A stretch of DNA of 51,480 nucleotides, from contig CAJUOR010000005.1 of assembly GCA_910588165.1 (NCBI GenBank), positions 1-51,480 of the forward strand. Direction: 5' to 3'. Below the pieces are notes generated by a model. The model did not search any database, was not told where the DNA came from, and saw only the letters and a program-made list of their open reading frames with translations. Below are positions 39,657 through 48,803 of the stretch, piece by piece; within the stretch, counting starts at the first letter, position 1, and each line of letters opens with the position of its first letter. Source of the stretch: an uncultured Thomasclavelia sp. (GTDB lineage: Bacteria; Bacillota_I; Bacilli_A; Erysipelotrichales; Coprobacillaceae). A program made the position numbers and the translations under genes.

Positions 39657-42600
39657 GTGACAGATACAAATCGTTTTTCCGCCATACAGATTGGGTTAGC
39701 TTCTCCGAAGAAAATTCTTGAATGGTCTTATGGTGAAGTCAAGAAACCGGAAACTATTAATTACCGCTCACAGAAGCCTGAAAAAGACGGGCTTTTCTGT
39801 GAACGCATTTTCGGACCGAGCAAGGACTGGGAATGTAGTTGTGGTAAATATAAGAAAGTTAGATATAAAGGTGTCGTTTGTGACCGTTGTGGTGTTGAAG
39901 TAACTAAATCTTCAGTTCGCCGTGAACGTATGGGACACATTCAATTGGCAACGCCGATTGCTCACATCTGGTACTTAAAAGGTATTCCTTCAAGAATGGG
40001 GCTTATCTTAGATATGTCACCAAAGCAATTAGAAGAAATTATCTATTTCGTATCTTATGTTGTAACTGATCCAGGAACAACACCTTTAGAATACAAACAG
40101 GTGTTATCTGAACGTGAATATCGTAACTGCTATGAAAAATTCGGCCGTAGCTTCGAAGCTAAAATCGGTGCAGAAGCTATCAAAATCTTATTGCAAAGAG
40201 TTGATTTAGATGCTGAATTTGAAAATGTCAATAAAGAATTAAAAGAAGCGCAAGGACAACGTCGCACTAAACTTATCAAACGTTTAGAAGCAATTGAAGC
40301 ATTCAGAACATCAGGCAATCAGCCTGAATGGATGATTATGGACGTTTTACCTGTCATTCCACCTGATTTACGTCCGATGTTACAACTAGACGGTGGACGT
40401 TTTGCGACAAGTGATTTGAATGACTTATACCGTCGTGTTATCACTCGTAACAATCGTTTAAAGAAATTATTGGAATTAGGTACACCGTCAATTATCGTTC
40501 AAAACGAAAAACGTATGCTTCAGGAAGCTGTTGACGCTTTAATTGATAACGGTCGTCGTTCTAAACCGATTACCGGTGCAGGTGGACGCCCATTGAAATC
40601 GTTGAGTCATACTTTAAAAGGTAAACAAGGACGTTTCAGACAAAACTTATTAGGTAAACGTGTTGACTATTCAGGACGTTCAGTTATCGCCGTTGGACCT
40701 AATTTAAAGATGTATCAATGTGGTATTCCTAGAGAAATGGCTTTAAATTTATTTAAACCATTTGTTATCAGCGGGTTAGTTGCGCAAGAATTAGCTACTA
40801 ATATTAAAGCGGCTGAACGTTTAATTGAAAAGATGGACGACAAGATTTGGCCGATTGTCGAAGAAGTCATCAAACAACATCCAATCTTATTAAACCGTGC
40901 CCCTACACTTCACCGTTTAGGTATTCAGGCGTTTGAACCGATGCTTGTCGAAGGACGTGCATTGCGTTTGCACCCATTAGTATGTACAGCCTTCAACGCT
41001 GACTTCGATGGTGACCAGATGGCTGTTCACGTACCGTTAGGTAAAGAAGCTATCGAGGAAGCTCGTCAGTTGATGTTAGGATCAAAAAATATCTTAGGTC
41101 CTAAAGACGGTAAACCAATTGTTACACCTTCTCAGGACATGGTTTTAGGTAACTATTACTTAACCTTAGAAGTTCCAGGTGCCGTTGGTGAGGGCAGTAT
41201 ATTCCGTGATGAAAATGAAGTTTTATTAGCTTATGCAGCTAAGGTCGTGCATTTGCATACACGTATCGCCTTGCCGGCAGCTTCACTTCATAACAAAACA
41301 TTTACTGAAAAACAAAATAACAGTTTGTTGATTACAACTGTCGGAAAAGTTATCTTCAACCAAGTTTTTGAAGGCGACTTCCCATATATGAATGAACCTA
41401 GTGCTGAGAACTTGACCGGTACACCGGATAAATATTTCGTACCATATGGTACAAATGTTAAAGAGTATATCAGTTCACAGCCAATTATCAAACCATTCAC
41501 TAAGAAAACATTAGGTAATATTATCAATCAGGTATTTAAAGTGTCTGATATTCAAGATATTTCCGCTATGTTAGATAAATTGAAAGATCAAGGTTTCTAC
41601 TATTCAACTGTAGCAGGTATTACCGTTTCCGTTAACGATATTCAGGTTGCAGAAAGAAAATACGCTATCCTTGAACAAGGTGATAAGCAAGTTGAACAAC
41701 AGAAATTAAACTATCGTAAAGGTAAGCTAACCGAAGAAGAACGTCGTGCTGCAGTTGTGCGTATTTGGACTGAAATCAAAGAAGAAGTTCAGGATGTTGT
41801 AGCCGAGGAGTTTGAAAAGGATAGAATGAATCCAATCTTCATTATGTCTGACTCAGGAGCCCGTGGTTCATTAGCTAACTTCACTCAGTTAGTTGGTATG
41901 CGTGGTTTGATGAGTAACCCTAAAGGCGAAACTATCGAGGTTCCAATCAAATCAAACTTCCGTGAGGGGTTAACCGCATCAGAATTCTTTATTTCAACCC
42001 ATGGTGCTCGTAAAGGATCAACCGATACAGCCTTAAAGACAGCTGACTCAGGTTACTTGACGCGTCGTTTAGTCGACGTTGCTCAAGATGTCATTATCAC
42101 TGAAGATGACTGTGGAACAGATAGAGGATTTGTCGTTAATGAATTAGTCAACTCAAATGACGGTTCAGTTATTGTCCCATTATATGACCGTTTAGTCGGA
42201 CGTTACGCTAAACGCAAAGTGATCAATCCAAATACCGGAGAAATCATTGTTGAGCATGATGAAATGATTACAGAAGCAATTGCGACTGAAATTGTTGAAG
42301 CAGGTATTAAAGAAGTTGAAATTCGCACCGTCTTAACATGTAATGCTAAATTCGGTGTATGTAAAAAATGTTACGGACGTAACTTAGCAACAGGTAAAGA
42401 AGTTGAATTAGGCGAAGCAATTGGTACAATGGCAGCTCAGTCAATCGGTGAACCGGGTACTCAGTTAACCATGCGTACATTCCACTCAGGTGGTATCGCA
42501 GGTGACTCCGATATTACACAAGGTTTACCTCGTATCCAAGAGTTATTTGAAGCGCGTATTCCAAAAGCTAAATCAATTATTTCTGAAATCAATGGTTCAG

Positions 42601-43343
42601 TTACCGACATTAAAGACAGCAATGGTCGTGCTGAGGTTGTTATATCCAATGATTTAGAATCAAGAAGTTATTTAACACCTTATGGGGCTAAATTAAGGGT
42701 TTCACTCCATGATGATGTTGTGATTGGCGGTAAAATTACCGAAGGTTCAATTGATCCTAAAGAATTGTTAATGGTAGCTGATGCGATTACAGTTGAAAAT
42801 TATATCTTGAAAGAAGTACAAAAGGTATATCGTCTACAAGGTATTGAAATTTCTGATAAGCATATCGAAGTCATTATTAAACAAATGCTTCGCAAAATGC
42901 GTATCGTTGAAGGTGGAGATACAGGCGCCCTTCCGGGAAATCATGTTGATGTAACTAGATTTACTGAAATCAACGCTCCGGTTTTAAAAGAAGGAAAGCG
43001 TCCTGCGGTTGGTAAACCAATCTTGTTAGGTATTACCAAAGCTTCATTAGAAACAGAATCTTTCTTATCAGCGGCATCATTCCAGGAAACAACAAGAATC
43101 TTAACAGATGCTTCAATCAAAGGTAAGATTGACAACTTACGTGGATTGAAAGAAAATGTTATCATCGGTAAATTATTACCGGCTGGTACCGGTTTGCGTG
43201 GACCTTTAAAATCACCAGAAGATATTGAAGAAGAACGTTTAGCATTAGAAGCAGAAAATGAGATGCTGCAAGCTAATGTTGAAATGTACGATCAAACGGT
43301 AATGGAAGAAGTTCTTGAAGAAGCCATTATAGATGAAATGTAA
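39657..43343 (+). CDS. rpoC: RNA polymerase beta' subunit
   Basis: 1228 residues from GTG 39657 with AAGGGGG upstream. The N-terminal zinc finger (CSCGKYKKVRYKGVVCDRCGVEV), the active-site NADFDGDQMAVH that chelates catalytic magnesium, the second zinc site (CNAKFGVCKKCYGRNL), the bridge-helix and trigger-loop segments (GARGSLANFTQLVGMRGLM, TAMRTFHSGG-like LTMRTFHSGGIAG) are all intact. Typical Firmicute length. Confidence 0.98.
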   Translation: MTDTNRFSAIQIGLASPKKILEWSYGEVKKPETINYRSQKPEKDGLFCERIFGPSKDWECSCGKYKKVRYKGVVCDRCGVEVTKSSVRRERMGHIQLATPIAHIWYLKGIPSRMGLILDMSPKQLEEIIYFVSYVVTDPGTTPLEYKQVLSEREYRNCYEKFGRSFEAKIGAEAIKILLQRVDLDAEFENVNKELKEAQGQRRTKLIKRLEAIEAFRTSGNQPEWMIMDVLPVIPPDLRPMLQLDGGRFATSDLNDLYRRVITRNNRLKKLLELGTPSIIVQNEKRMLQEAVDALIDNGRRSKPITGAGGRPLKSLSHTLKGKQGRFRQNLLGKRVDYSGRSVIAVGPNLKMYQCGIPREMALNLFKPFVISGLVAQELATNIKAAERLIEKMDDKIWPIVEEVIKQHPILLNRAPTLHRLGIQAFEPMLVEGRALRLHPLVCTAFNADFDGDQMAVHVPLGKEAIEEARQLMLGSKNILGPKDGKPIVTPSQDMVLGNYYLTLEVPGAVGEGSIFRDENEVLLAYAAKVVHLHTRIALPAASLHNKTFTEKQNNSLLITTVGKVIFNQVFEGDFPYMNEPSAENLTGTPDKYFVPYGTNVKEYISSQPIIKPFTKKTLGNIINQVFKVSDIQDISAMLDKLKDQGFYYSTVAGITVSVNDIQVAERKYAILEQGDKQVEQQKLNYRKGKLTEEERRAAVVRIWTEIKEEVQDVVAEEFEKDRMNPIFIMSDSGARGSLANFTQLVGMRGLMSNPKGETIEVPIKSNFREGLTASEFFISTHGARKGSTDTALKTADSGYLTRRLVDVAQDVIITEDDCGTDRGFVVNELVNSNDGSVIVPLYDRLVGRYAKRKVINPNTGEIIVEHDEMITEAIATEIVEAGIKEVEIRTVLTCNAKFGVCKKCYGRNLATGKEVELGEAIGTMAAQSIGEPGTQLTMRTFHSGGIAGDSDITQGLPRIQELFEARIPKAKSIISEINGSVTDIKDSNGRAEVVISNDLESRSYLTPYGAKLRVSLHDDVVIGGKITEGSIDPKELLMVADAITVENYILKEVQKVYRLQGIEISDKHIEVIIKQMLRKMRIVEGGDTGALPGNHVDVTRFTEINAPVLKEGKRPAVGKPILLGITKASLETESFLSAASFQETTRILTDASIKGKIDNLRGLKENVIIGKLLPAGTGLRGPLKSPEDIEEERLALEAENEMLQANVEMYDQTVMEEVLEEAIIDEM

Positions 43344-43372
43344 GAGTTGGGAGAAATCCCTTCTCTTTTTCT
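43342..43372 (+). terminator. Terminator of rpoBC
   Basis: AAGAG-TT-GGGA-GAAA-TCCC-TT-CTCTT followed by TTT and further T-rich sequence. The rpoC TAA overlaps the 5' arm. Confidence 0.8.
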
Positions 43373-43403
43373 ATTATTTTTTTTAAAAAAATGAAAAAAC
43401 ACA

Positions 43404-43432
43404 TTGACAATAGGATATAATGTCTATATAAT
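43404..43432 (+). promoter_or_regulatory. Consensus promoter of the str operon
   Basis: TTGACA (43404-43409), exactly 17 bases, TATAAT (43427-43432). Both boxes are perfect, as expected for rpsL-rpsG-fusA. Confidence 0.92.
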
Positions 43433-43437
43433 GTGGT

Positions 43438-43510
43438 AGGTGCTTAGAAGGGCACAATTATTTATAAGCAATTTAGAAACACCCGGGATTGTGTGTATGG
43501 ATTTCGGGAG
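43438..43510 (+). promoter_or_regulatory. Structured 5' leader of rpsL
   Basis: About 85 transcribed bases before the rpsL site. GTGC/GCAC and TGCTT/AAGCA are alternatives, and CCCG (43482-43485) pairs with CGGG (43505-43508) next to the AAAGGAG. A ribosomal protein regulatory element is possible but not proven. Confidence 0.35.
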
Positions 43511-43526
43511 AAAGGAGAACTAAGAA

Positions 43527-43949
43527 ATGACAACAATTAACCAATTAGTAAGAAATGGTCGTAGTGAAAAAATCGTTAAGAGAAAATCTCCTGCATTGAA
43601 CAGAGGTTACAACTCATTAGCAAAACGTCCTACAAAGATTAACTCTCCACAAAAACGTGGTGTATGTACTCGTGTAGCTACGATGACACCAAAAAAACCA
43701 AACTCTGCGTTACGTAAATATGCCCGTGTACGTTTGTCAAACGGTATGGAAGTAACTGCTTATATTCCTGGTATTGGGCATAACTTACAAGAACATAGCG
43801 TTGTATTAATCCGTGGCGGACGTGTAAAAGACTTGCCAGGTGTTCGTTACCATATTATTCGTGGGACTATGGACTGTGCAGGTGTTAAAGACCGTATGCA
43901 AGGCCGTTCATTATACGGTGCTAAAAAACCAAAAGCAGGAAAGAAATAA
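43527..43949 (+). CDS. rpsL: Ribosomal protein S12
   Basis: 140 residues. MTTINQLVRNGR, the TPKKPNSALRKYARVRL block and RVKDLPGVRYHI are invariant. The lysines at the streptomycin-sensitive positions are the wild-type ones. AGAAAGGAG lies upstream. First gene of the str operon. Confidence 0.98.
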   Translation: MTTINQLVRNGRSEKIVKRKSPALNRGYNSLAKRPTKINSPQKRGVCTRVATMTPKKPNSALRKYARVRLSNGMEVTAYIPGIGHNLQEHSVVLIRGGRVKDLPGVRYHIIRGTMDCAGVKDRMQGRSLYGAKKPKAGKK

Positions 43950-43987
43950 ATTATTTAGTTTAGATTAGTGGAAGGAGGAAATCTAGC

Positions 43988-44458
43988 ATGCCTAGAAAGG
44001 GACATATCGCTAAAAGAGACGTGTTACCAGATCCAATCTACAATTCAAAGTTAATTTCAAAGTTAATTAACAATATTATGTTAGATGGTAAAAAAGGTGT
44101 AGCACAAACTATTTTATACGATGCATTCAAAAAAGTTGAAGAAAAGACAAATCGTCCGGCAATGGAAGTATTTGATCAAGCTTTAAATAACATCATGCCA
44201 GTACTTGAATTAAAAGTAAGACGTATTGGTGGTGCTAACTATCAAGTTCCGGTTGAAGTATCAGCTGAAAGAAGAACTACATTAGGTTTAAGATGGTTAG
44301 TTAATTATGCTCGTTTAAGAAACGAATATGAAATGGTTGATCGTTTAGCAAACGAAATTATCGATGCTTCTAATGGAACAGGTGCTTCTGTTAAGAAGAA
44401 AGACGATACTCATAAAATGGCTGAAGCCAATAAAGCATTCGCTCATTTCCGTTGGTAA
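43988..44458 (+). CDS. rpsG: Ribosomal protein S7
   Basis: 156 residues. MPRKGHIAKRDVLPDPIYNS, the VRRIGGANYQVPVEV segment and the MAEANKAFAHFRW end are typical. It nucleates 30S head assembly. GGAAGGAGG lies upstream. It has a 38-base gap from rpsL. Confidence 0.98.
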   Translation: MPRKGHIAKRDVLPDPIYNSKLISKLINNIMLDGKKGVAQTILYDAFKKVEEKTNRPAMEVFDQALNNIMPVLELKVRRIGGANYQVPVEVSAERRTTLGLRWLVNYARLRNEYEMVDRLANEIIDASNGTGASVKKKDDTHKMAEANKAFAHFRW

Positions 44459-44494
44459 TCAGTTAAACGAATTATATAAGAAGGGAGAAACTAT

Positions 44495-46567
44495 ATGCCT
44501 CGCGAATTTTCACTTGAAAAGACTCGTAATATTGGTATCATGGCTCATATCGATGCCGGTAAGACTACAACTACCGAACGTGTATTGTACTATACCGGAA
44601 AAACTCATAACATCGGTGAAACTCATGATGGTGCGAGCCAAATGGACTGGATGGAACAGGAACAAGAACGTGGTATTACAATTACATCTGCTGCAACAAC
44701 AGCATTTTGGAAAAACCATCGTTTCAATATTATCGATACACCAGGCCACGTCGACTTCACAATCGAAGTTGAACGTTCACTTCGTGTATTAGATGGTGCT
44801 GTTACAGTATTAGACTCAAAAGCCGGTGTAGAACCACAGACTGAAACTGTATGGCGTCAGGCAACTACTTATGGAGTACCACGTATTGTATTCAGTAATA
44901 AAATGGATGCAACAGGTGCTGACTTCATTATGTCATTAGAATCTATTGGTAAACGTTTAGGTGCTAACGCAGTAGCTTTGCAATTACCAATCGGTGCTGA
45001 AAGCACATTTGAAGGAATCATCGACCTTATCAAAATGCAAGCTATGCATTTCGAAGGTGCAAAAGGTGAAAAAATTGTATATTCTGAAATCCCAGAAGAA
45101 TACAAAGCACAAGCTGAAGAATACCGTGCCATCTTATTAGACAAAGCTGCAAGCTTTGATGATGATTTGATGATGAAGGTATTAGAAGAAGAAGAACCAA
45201 CTGAAGAAGAAATCAAAGCTGCTATCCGTAAGGGGACAATCGCTGTTGAATTATTCCCAGTATTATGTGGTTCAGCATACAAAAACAAAGGTGTTCAACC
45301 TATGTTAGATGCTGTTATTGATTACTTACCAGCTCCAACAGATATCCCAGCTATTAAGGGTGTTGATGAACATGGTGCAGAAATTGCTCGTCATGCTTCT
45401 GATGAAGAACCATTCTCAGCATTAGCATTTAAAGTTATGACTGACCCATTTGTTGGTAAATTAACATTCTTCCGTGTATATTCAGGTATTATTGAATCAG
45501 GTTCTTACGTATTGAACTCTACTAAAGATTCAAGAGAAAGACTTGGACGTATTTTACAGATGCATGCCAATAAACGTGAAGAAATCACTAAAGTATATGC
45601 AGGTGATATTGCCGCTGCTGTTGGTTTCAAAAACACAACAACAGGGGATACATTATGTGATGAAGATAACTTTGTAATCTTGGAATCAATGGAATTCCCA
45701 GAACCAGTTATCAATGTCGCTATTGAACCAAAAACAAAGAATGACCAAGACAAATTAGGTTTAGCTTTAGCTAAATTAGCAGAAGAAGATCCAACATTCA
45801 AAACTTGGACAGATGAAGAAACAGGCGATACAATTATCGCAGGTATGGGTGAATTACACTTAGACGTTATCGTTGACCGTTTAAGAAGAGAATTCAAGGT
45901 TGAAGCAAACGTTGGTGCTCCACAAGTATCTTACCGTGAAACAATCAAAGTTGCTGCAGACGTTGAAGGTAAATTCATTCGTCAGTCCGGTGGTCGTGGT
46001 CAATACGGTCATGTATGGATTAAATTCGAACCTAACGAAGGTAAAGGCTTTGAATTCGTTGATGCAGTTGTCGGCGGTTCAGTACCTAGAGAATACATCG
46101 GTTCTGTAAAAGTCGGATTAGAAGACGCTTTAAAGAACGGTATCCTTGCCGGTTATCCGGTATTAGACATCAAAGCAACATTATTCGATGGTTCTTACCA
46201 TGATGTCGATTCATCAGAAATGGCTTATAAGATCGCTGCATCTATGGCATTGAAAGCAACTGCTAAGAAATGTAATCCGGTTATCTTAGAACCAATTATG
46301 TCAGTAGAAGTTACTGCACCTAGTGAATACATGGGTTCAGTAATGGGGGACGTATCAAGCCGTCGTGGACGTATTGAAGGACAAGAAGACAGAGGAAACG
46401 CTGTTATTGTTCAATCAATGATTCCATTAGCTAATATGTTTGGCTATGCGACAGATTTACGTTCATTCACACAAGGTCGTGGAAACTACACTATGCAGTT
46501 TGACCACTACGAAGAAGTGCCAAAGAGCATTTCAGAAGAAATCATTAAAAAGAATTCTTCAAACTAA
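44495..46567 (+). CDS. fusA: Elongation factor G
   Basis: 690 residues. G1 AHIDAGKTTTTERVL, G3 DTPGHVDFT, G4 NKMD, then domains II-V with the GELHLDVIVDRL and RGQYGHV segments. It translocates the ribosome using GTP. AAGGGAG lies upstream. Confidence 0.98.
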   Translation: MPREFSLEKTRNIGIMAHIDAGKTTTTERVLYYTGKTHNIGETHDGASQMDWMEQEQERGITITSAATTAFWKNHRFNIIDTPGHVDFTIEVERSLRVLDGAVTVLDSKAGVEPQTETVWRQATTYGVPRIVFSNKMDATGADFIMSLESIGKRLGANAVALQLPIGAESTFEGIIDLIKMQAMHFEGAKGEKIVYSEIPEEYKAQAEEYRAILLDKAASFDDDLMMKVLEEEEPTEEEIKAAIRKGTIAVELFPVLCGSAYKNKGVQPMLDAVIDYLPAPTDIPAIKGVDEHGAEIARHASDEEPFSALAFKVMTDPFVGKLTFFRVYSGIIESGSYVLNSTKDSRERLGRILQMHANKREEITKVYAGDIAAAVGFKNTTTGDTLCDEDNFVILESMEFPEPVINVAIEPKTKNDQDKLGLALAKLAEEDPTFKTWTDEETGDTIIAGMGELHLDVIVDRLRREFKVEANVGAPQVSYRETIKVAADVEGKFIRQSGGRGQYGHVWIKFEPNEGKGFEFVDAVVGGSVPREYIGSVKVGLEDALKNGILAGYPVLDIKATLFDGSYHDVDSSEMAYKIAASMALKATAKKCNPVILEPIMSVEVTAPSEYMGSVMGDVSSRRGRIEGQEDRGNAVIVQSMIPLANMFGYATDLRSFTQGRGNYTMQFDHYEEVPKSISEEIIKKNSSN

Positions 46568-46570
46568 GCG

Positions 46571-46613
46571 TTTATACTAATTATTGTTGATTTTGACAAT
46601 GAATTAGTATAAA
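46571..46613 (+). promoter_or_regulatory. AT-rich hairpin and promoter between fusA and tuf
   Basis: A perfect 12-bp inverted repeat (TTTATACTAATT / AATTAGTATAAA) encloses ATTGT/ACAAT. It is not followed by a T-run. A TTGACA in its loop region (46593-46598) has a TATAAG 16 bases downstream, so it may hold a tuf promoter. Confidence 0.5.
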
Positions 46614-46654
46614 ATATAAGAGTATGAAAACAATAAATTAGGAGGAAACCTTAA

Positions 46655-47839
46655 ATGGCAAAAGAAAAATTTGACCGTACGTTAGCGCACGTTAACATTG
46701 GTACAATTGGTCACGTTGACCATGGTAAAACAACTTTAACTGCTGCTATTACTTCTGTATTAGCTGCAAAAGGTGGAGCTGCAAAAATGGATTATGCTGC
46801 AATTGATGCTGCTCCTGAAGAAAGAGAACGTGGTATCACTATCAACACTGCACACGTAGAGTATCATACAGAAACTCGCCACTATGCACACGTTGACTGT
46901 CCAGGCCATGCCGACTACATCAAAAACATGATCACTGGTGCGGCTCAGATGGACGGAGCTATCTTAGTAGTTGCTGCTACTGATGGTCCTATGCCACAAA
47001 CTCGTGAACACATTTTATTATCTCGTCAGGTTGGTGTACCTTACATCGTTGTATTCTTAAACAAATGCGACATGGTTGATGACCAAGAATTAATCGAATT
47101 AGTTGAAATGGAAGTTCGTGAATTGTTAAATGAATATGACTTCCCAGGAGATGACACTCCAATTATCTGTGGTTCTGCATTAGGTGCAATCAATGGAGAT
47201 CCACAATGGGTAGCTAAAGTTGAAGAATTAATGGATGCAGTTGATTCATACATTCCAACTCCTGCTCGTGAAACTGATAAACCATTCTTAATGCCGGTAG
47301 AAGACGTTTTCACAATCACTGGTCGTGGAACTGTTGCAACTGGACGTGTAGAACGTGGTCAATTAAAATTAAACGAACCATTAGAAATCATCGGTATTCA
47401 TGAAACTCAAAATACTGTTGCTACTGGTATCGAAATGTTCCGTAAATTATTAGACTATGCTGAAGCCGGAGATAACGTAGGTGTATTATTACGTGGTATC
47501 AACCGTGATCAAATCCAACGTGGTCAAGTATTAGCTAAACCTGGTTCAGTTAAACCTCATAGCAAATTCAAATCACAAGTTTACATCTTATCAAAAGATG
47601 AAGGTGGACGTCATACACCATTCTTCGGTAACTACCGTCCTCAGTTCTACTTCCGTACAACTGACATCACTGGTGTTATCGAATTACCAGAAGGTGTTGA
47701 AATGGTTATGCCTGGCGATAACGTTGAATTAACAGTTGAATTGATTCACCCAATCGCTATCGAAAACGGTACTAAATTCTCTATCCGTGAAGGTGGACGT
47801 ACTGTAGGTGCAGGTAACGTTTCAGAAATCATTGAATAA
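46655..47839 (+). CDS. tuf: Elongation factor Tu
   Basis: 394 residues. GTP-binding motifs GHVDHGKTT, DCPGHADYIKNM and NKCDMVD, and conserved domains II and III. It delivers aminoacyl-tRNA to the ribosome. TAGGAGG lies upstream. Confidence 0.99.
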   Translation: MAKEKFDRTLAHVNIGTIGHVDHGKTTLTAAITSVLAAKGGAAKMDYAAIDAAPEERERGITINTAHVEYHTETRHYAHVDCPGHADYIKNMITGAAQMDGAILVVAATDGPMPQTREHILLSRQVGVPYIVVFLNKCDMVDDQELIELVEMEVRELLNEYDFPGDDTPIICGSALGAINGDPQWVAKVEELMDAVDSYIPTPARETDKPFLMPVEDVFTITGRGTVATGRVERGQLKLNEPLEIIGIHETQNTVATGIEMFRKLLDYAEAGDNVGVLLRGINRDQIQRGQVLAKPGSVKPHSKFKSQVYILSKDEGGRHTPFFGNYRPQFYFRTTDITGVIELPEGVEMVMPGDNVELTVELIHPIAIENGTKFSIREGGRTVGAGNVSEIIE

Positions 47840-47850
47840 TCAATGCATTA

Positions 47851-47877
47851 AGACTAGCTTAGGCTAGTCTTTTTTTG
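47851..47877 (+). terminator. Terminator of tuf
   Basis: AGACTAGC-TTAG-GCTAGTCT, a perfect 8-bp stem followed by TTTTTTT. Confidence 0.94.
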
Positions 47878-48600
47878 TTGTGTTAGTTTAAAATGTGAGT
47901 TTGACGTATAAGTTTTAAGTTGATTGAGATATGAAAGATTAAAATATTATACTAAGATATAACCCAAGAGTGTTATGTAATCAGATCATAAATGCAAGAT
48001 AATGGGAGGAATTAGGGCTATAAGATAGCACAAATCATAGGATAATATTTAATCATGTTTATGCGTATGCGTTGAAGATACTAGATAGATGATCGGTAAG
48101 ATAGATTGGGCGTGAAAAGTAGTGTGGCAAAGGTATAGAGTTAACTTCAAAAGGCTAAAGTCAATACATATAGCTTGCAGCTATAATTTAGATTATAAGC
48201 AGATTGTATATAATTATCATTGATTTAATAGATGTGTTATTGAAATTAAAACATCAAATTGGAATATTAAATTGAAAGACAATCACGCGATATGTACGAT
48301 AATGTATGATAATTGAATTTATGTTTAATAAAAGAACAAATTTTAACATTGTAAACAATAGGCATAAATACAACTATAACAGGCATATACATATAATATG
48401 CAAGTGAAACAAAACCGATAATACAGGAAAAAGATAGTCTAGATATGGCGAATATTTTATGAATATCCGATAAATGATTTATAAACTAATAAGAAAGACT
48501 ATATTTGTATAAATAACTGTAAAAAAAGCTTAATTTGGTGAATGATGGCGAAGTATGACAATTAATTTCTAAAGATGGTAAAAGCTAAACAGGAAATTAA
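47878..48600. other. Long AT-rich non-coding region
   Basis: About 720 bases with stops in all frames and no credible start with ribosome binding site. The plus strand is rich in short words such as AAGAT, GATAA and TAAGAT. ATAGCT-TGC-AGCTAT (near 48168-48183) and a GAATATTTTATGAATATCC hairpin (near 48449-48470) are visible. I find no tRNA, no transposon ends and no long direct repeats. It may be decayed DNA or host an unrecognised RNA. Confidence 0.5.
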
Positions 48601-48610
48601 ATACTTTTAT

Positions 48611-48624
48611 TGAAAACGCTCACT
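48611..48624 (+). promoter_or_regulatory. CcpA cre-like site upstream of the PTS genes
   Basis: TGAAAACGCTCACT matches the cre consensus TGWAANCGNTNWCA at 13 of 14 positions. It ends seven bases before the -35 box, a place compatible with either activation or repression. Confidence 0.65.
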
Positions 48625-48630
48625 TTCTTA

Positions 48631-48659
48631 TTGACTTTTGTGAACGGAATGTGTACAAT
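48631..48659 (+). promoter_or_regulatory. Promoter of the PTS IIC gene
   Basis: TTGACT (48631-48636), a 17-base spacer and TACAAT (48654-48659). The transcript would have a leader of about 135 bases. Confidence 0.8.
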
Positions 48660-48665
48660 ATAAGT

Positions 48666-48762
48666 GTTGATAGGGTTTTAAAGCCCAACAGCAGTTCTCA
48701 ATAGAGGACAGTGAGGAGTCTCATCAACTCATAAGGATTGGTTCACTGATACTAGCCAATTC
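48666..48762 (+). promoter_or_regulatory. Structured leader of the PTS IIC gene
   Basis: GTTG-ATA-GGG pairs with CCC-AAC (48666-48689). TGAG-GAGT-CTCA follows near 48710-48724. GGATTGG (48735-48741) pairs with CCAATTC (48756-48762) around a 14-base loop. The last hairpin recalls the GGATTG start of RAT elements bound by BglG/LicT-type antiterminators, but no terminator overlaps it. Confidence 0.4.
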
Positions 48763-48803
48763 TAACTCACATAAACAATTTTATACGGGGAGGAAAATTT
48801 TAT

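Noticed and set aside
39479..39685. Minus-strand Ser-rich frame opposite the rpoB end
   Set aside because: It is the antisense reading of the Asp/Glu codons of the RpoB tail; no ribosome binding site and no independent coding signs.
44510..45288. Long minus-strand frames over fusA
   Set aside because: Shadow frames produced by codon bias of fusA; no starts with ribosome binding sites.
47878..48600. Hidden protein gene in the tuf-PTS gap
   Set aside because: Stops in all six frames at short intervals and no ATG with a ribosome binding site followed by a useful frame.
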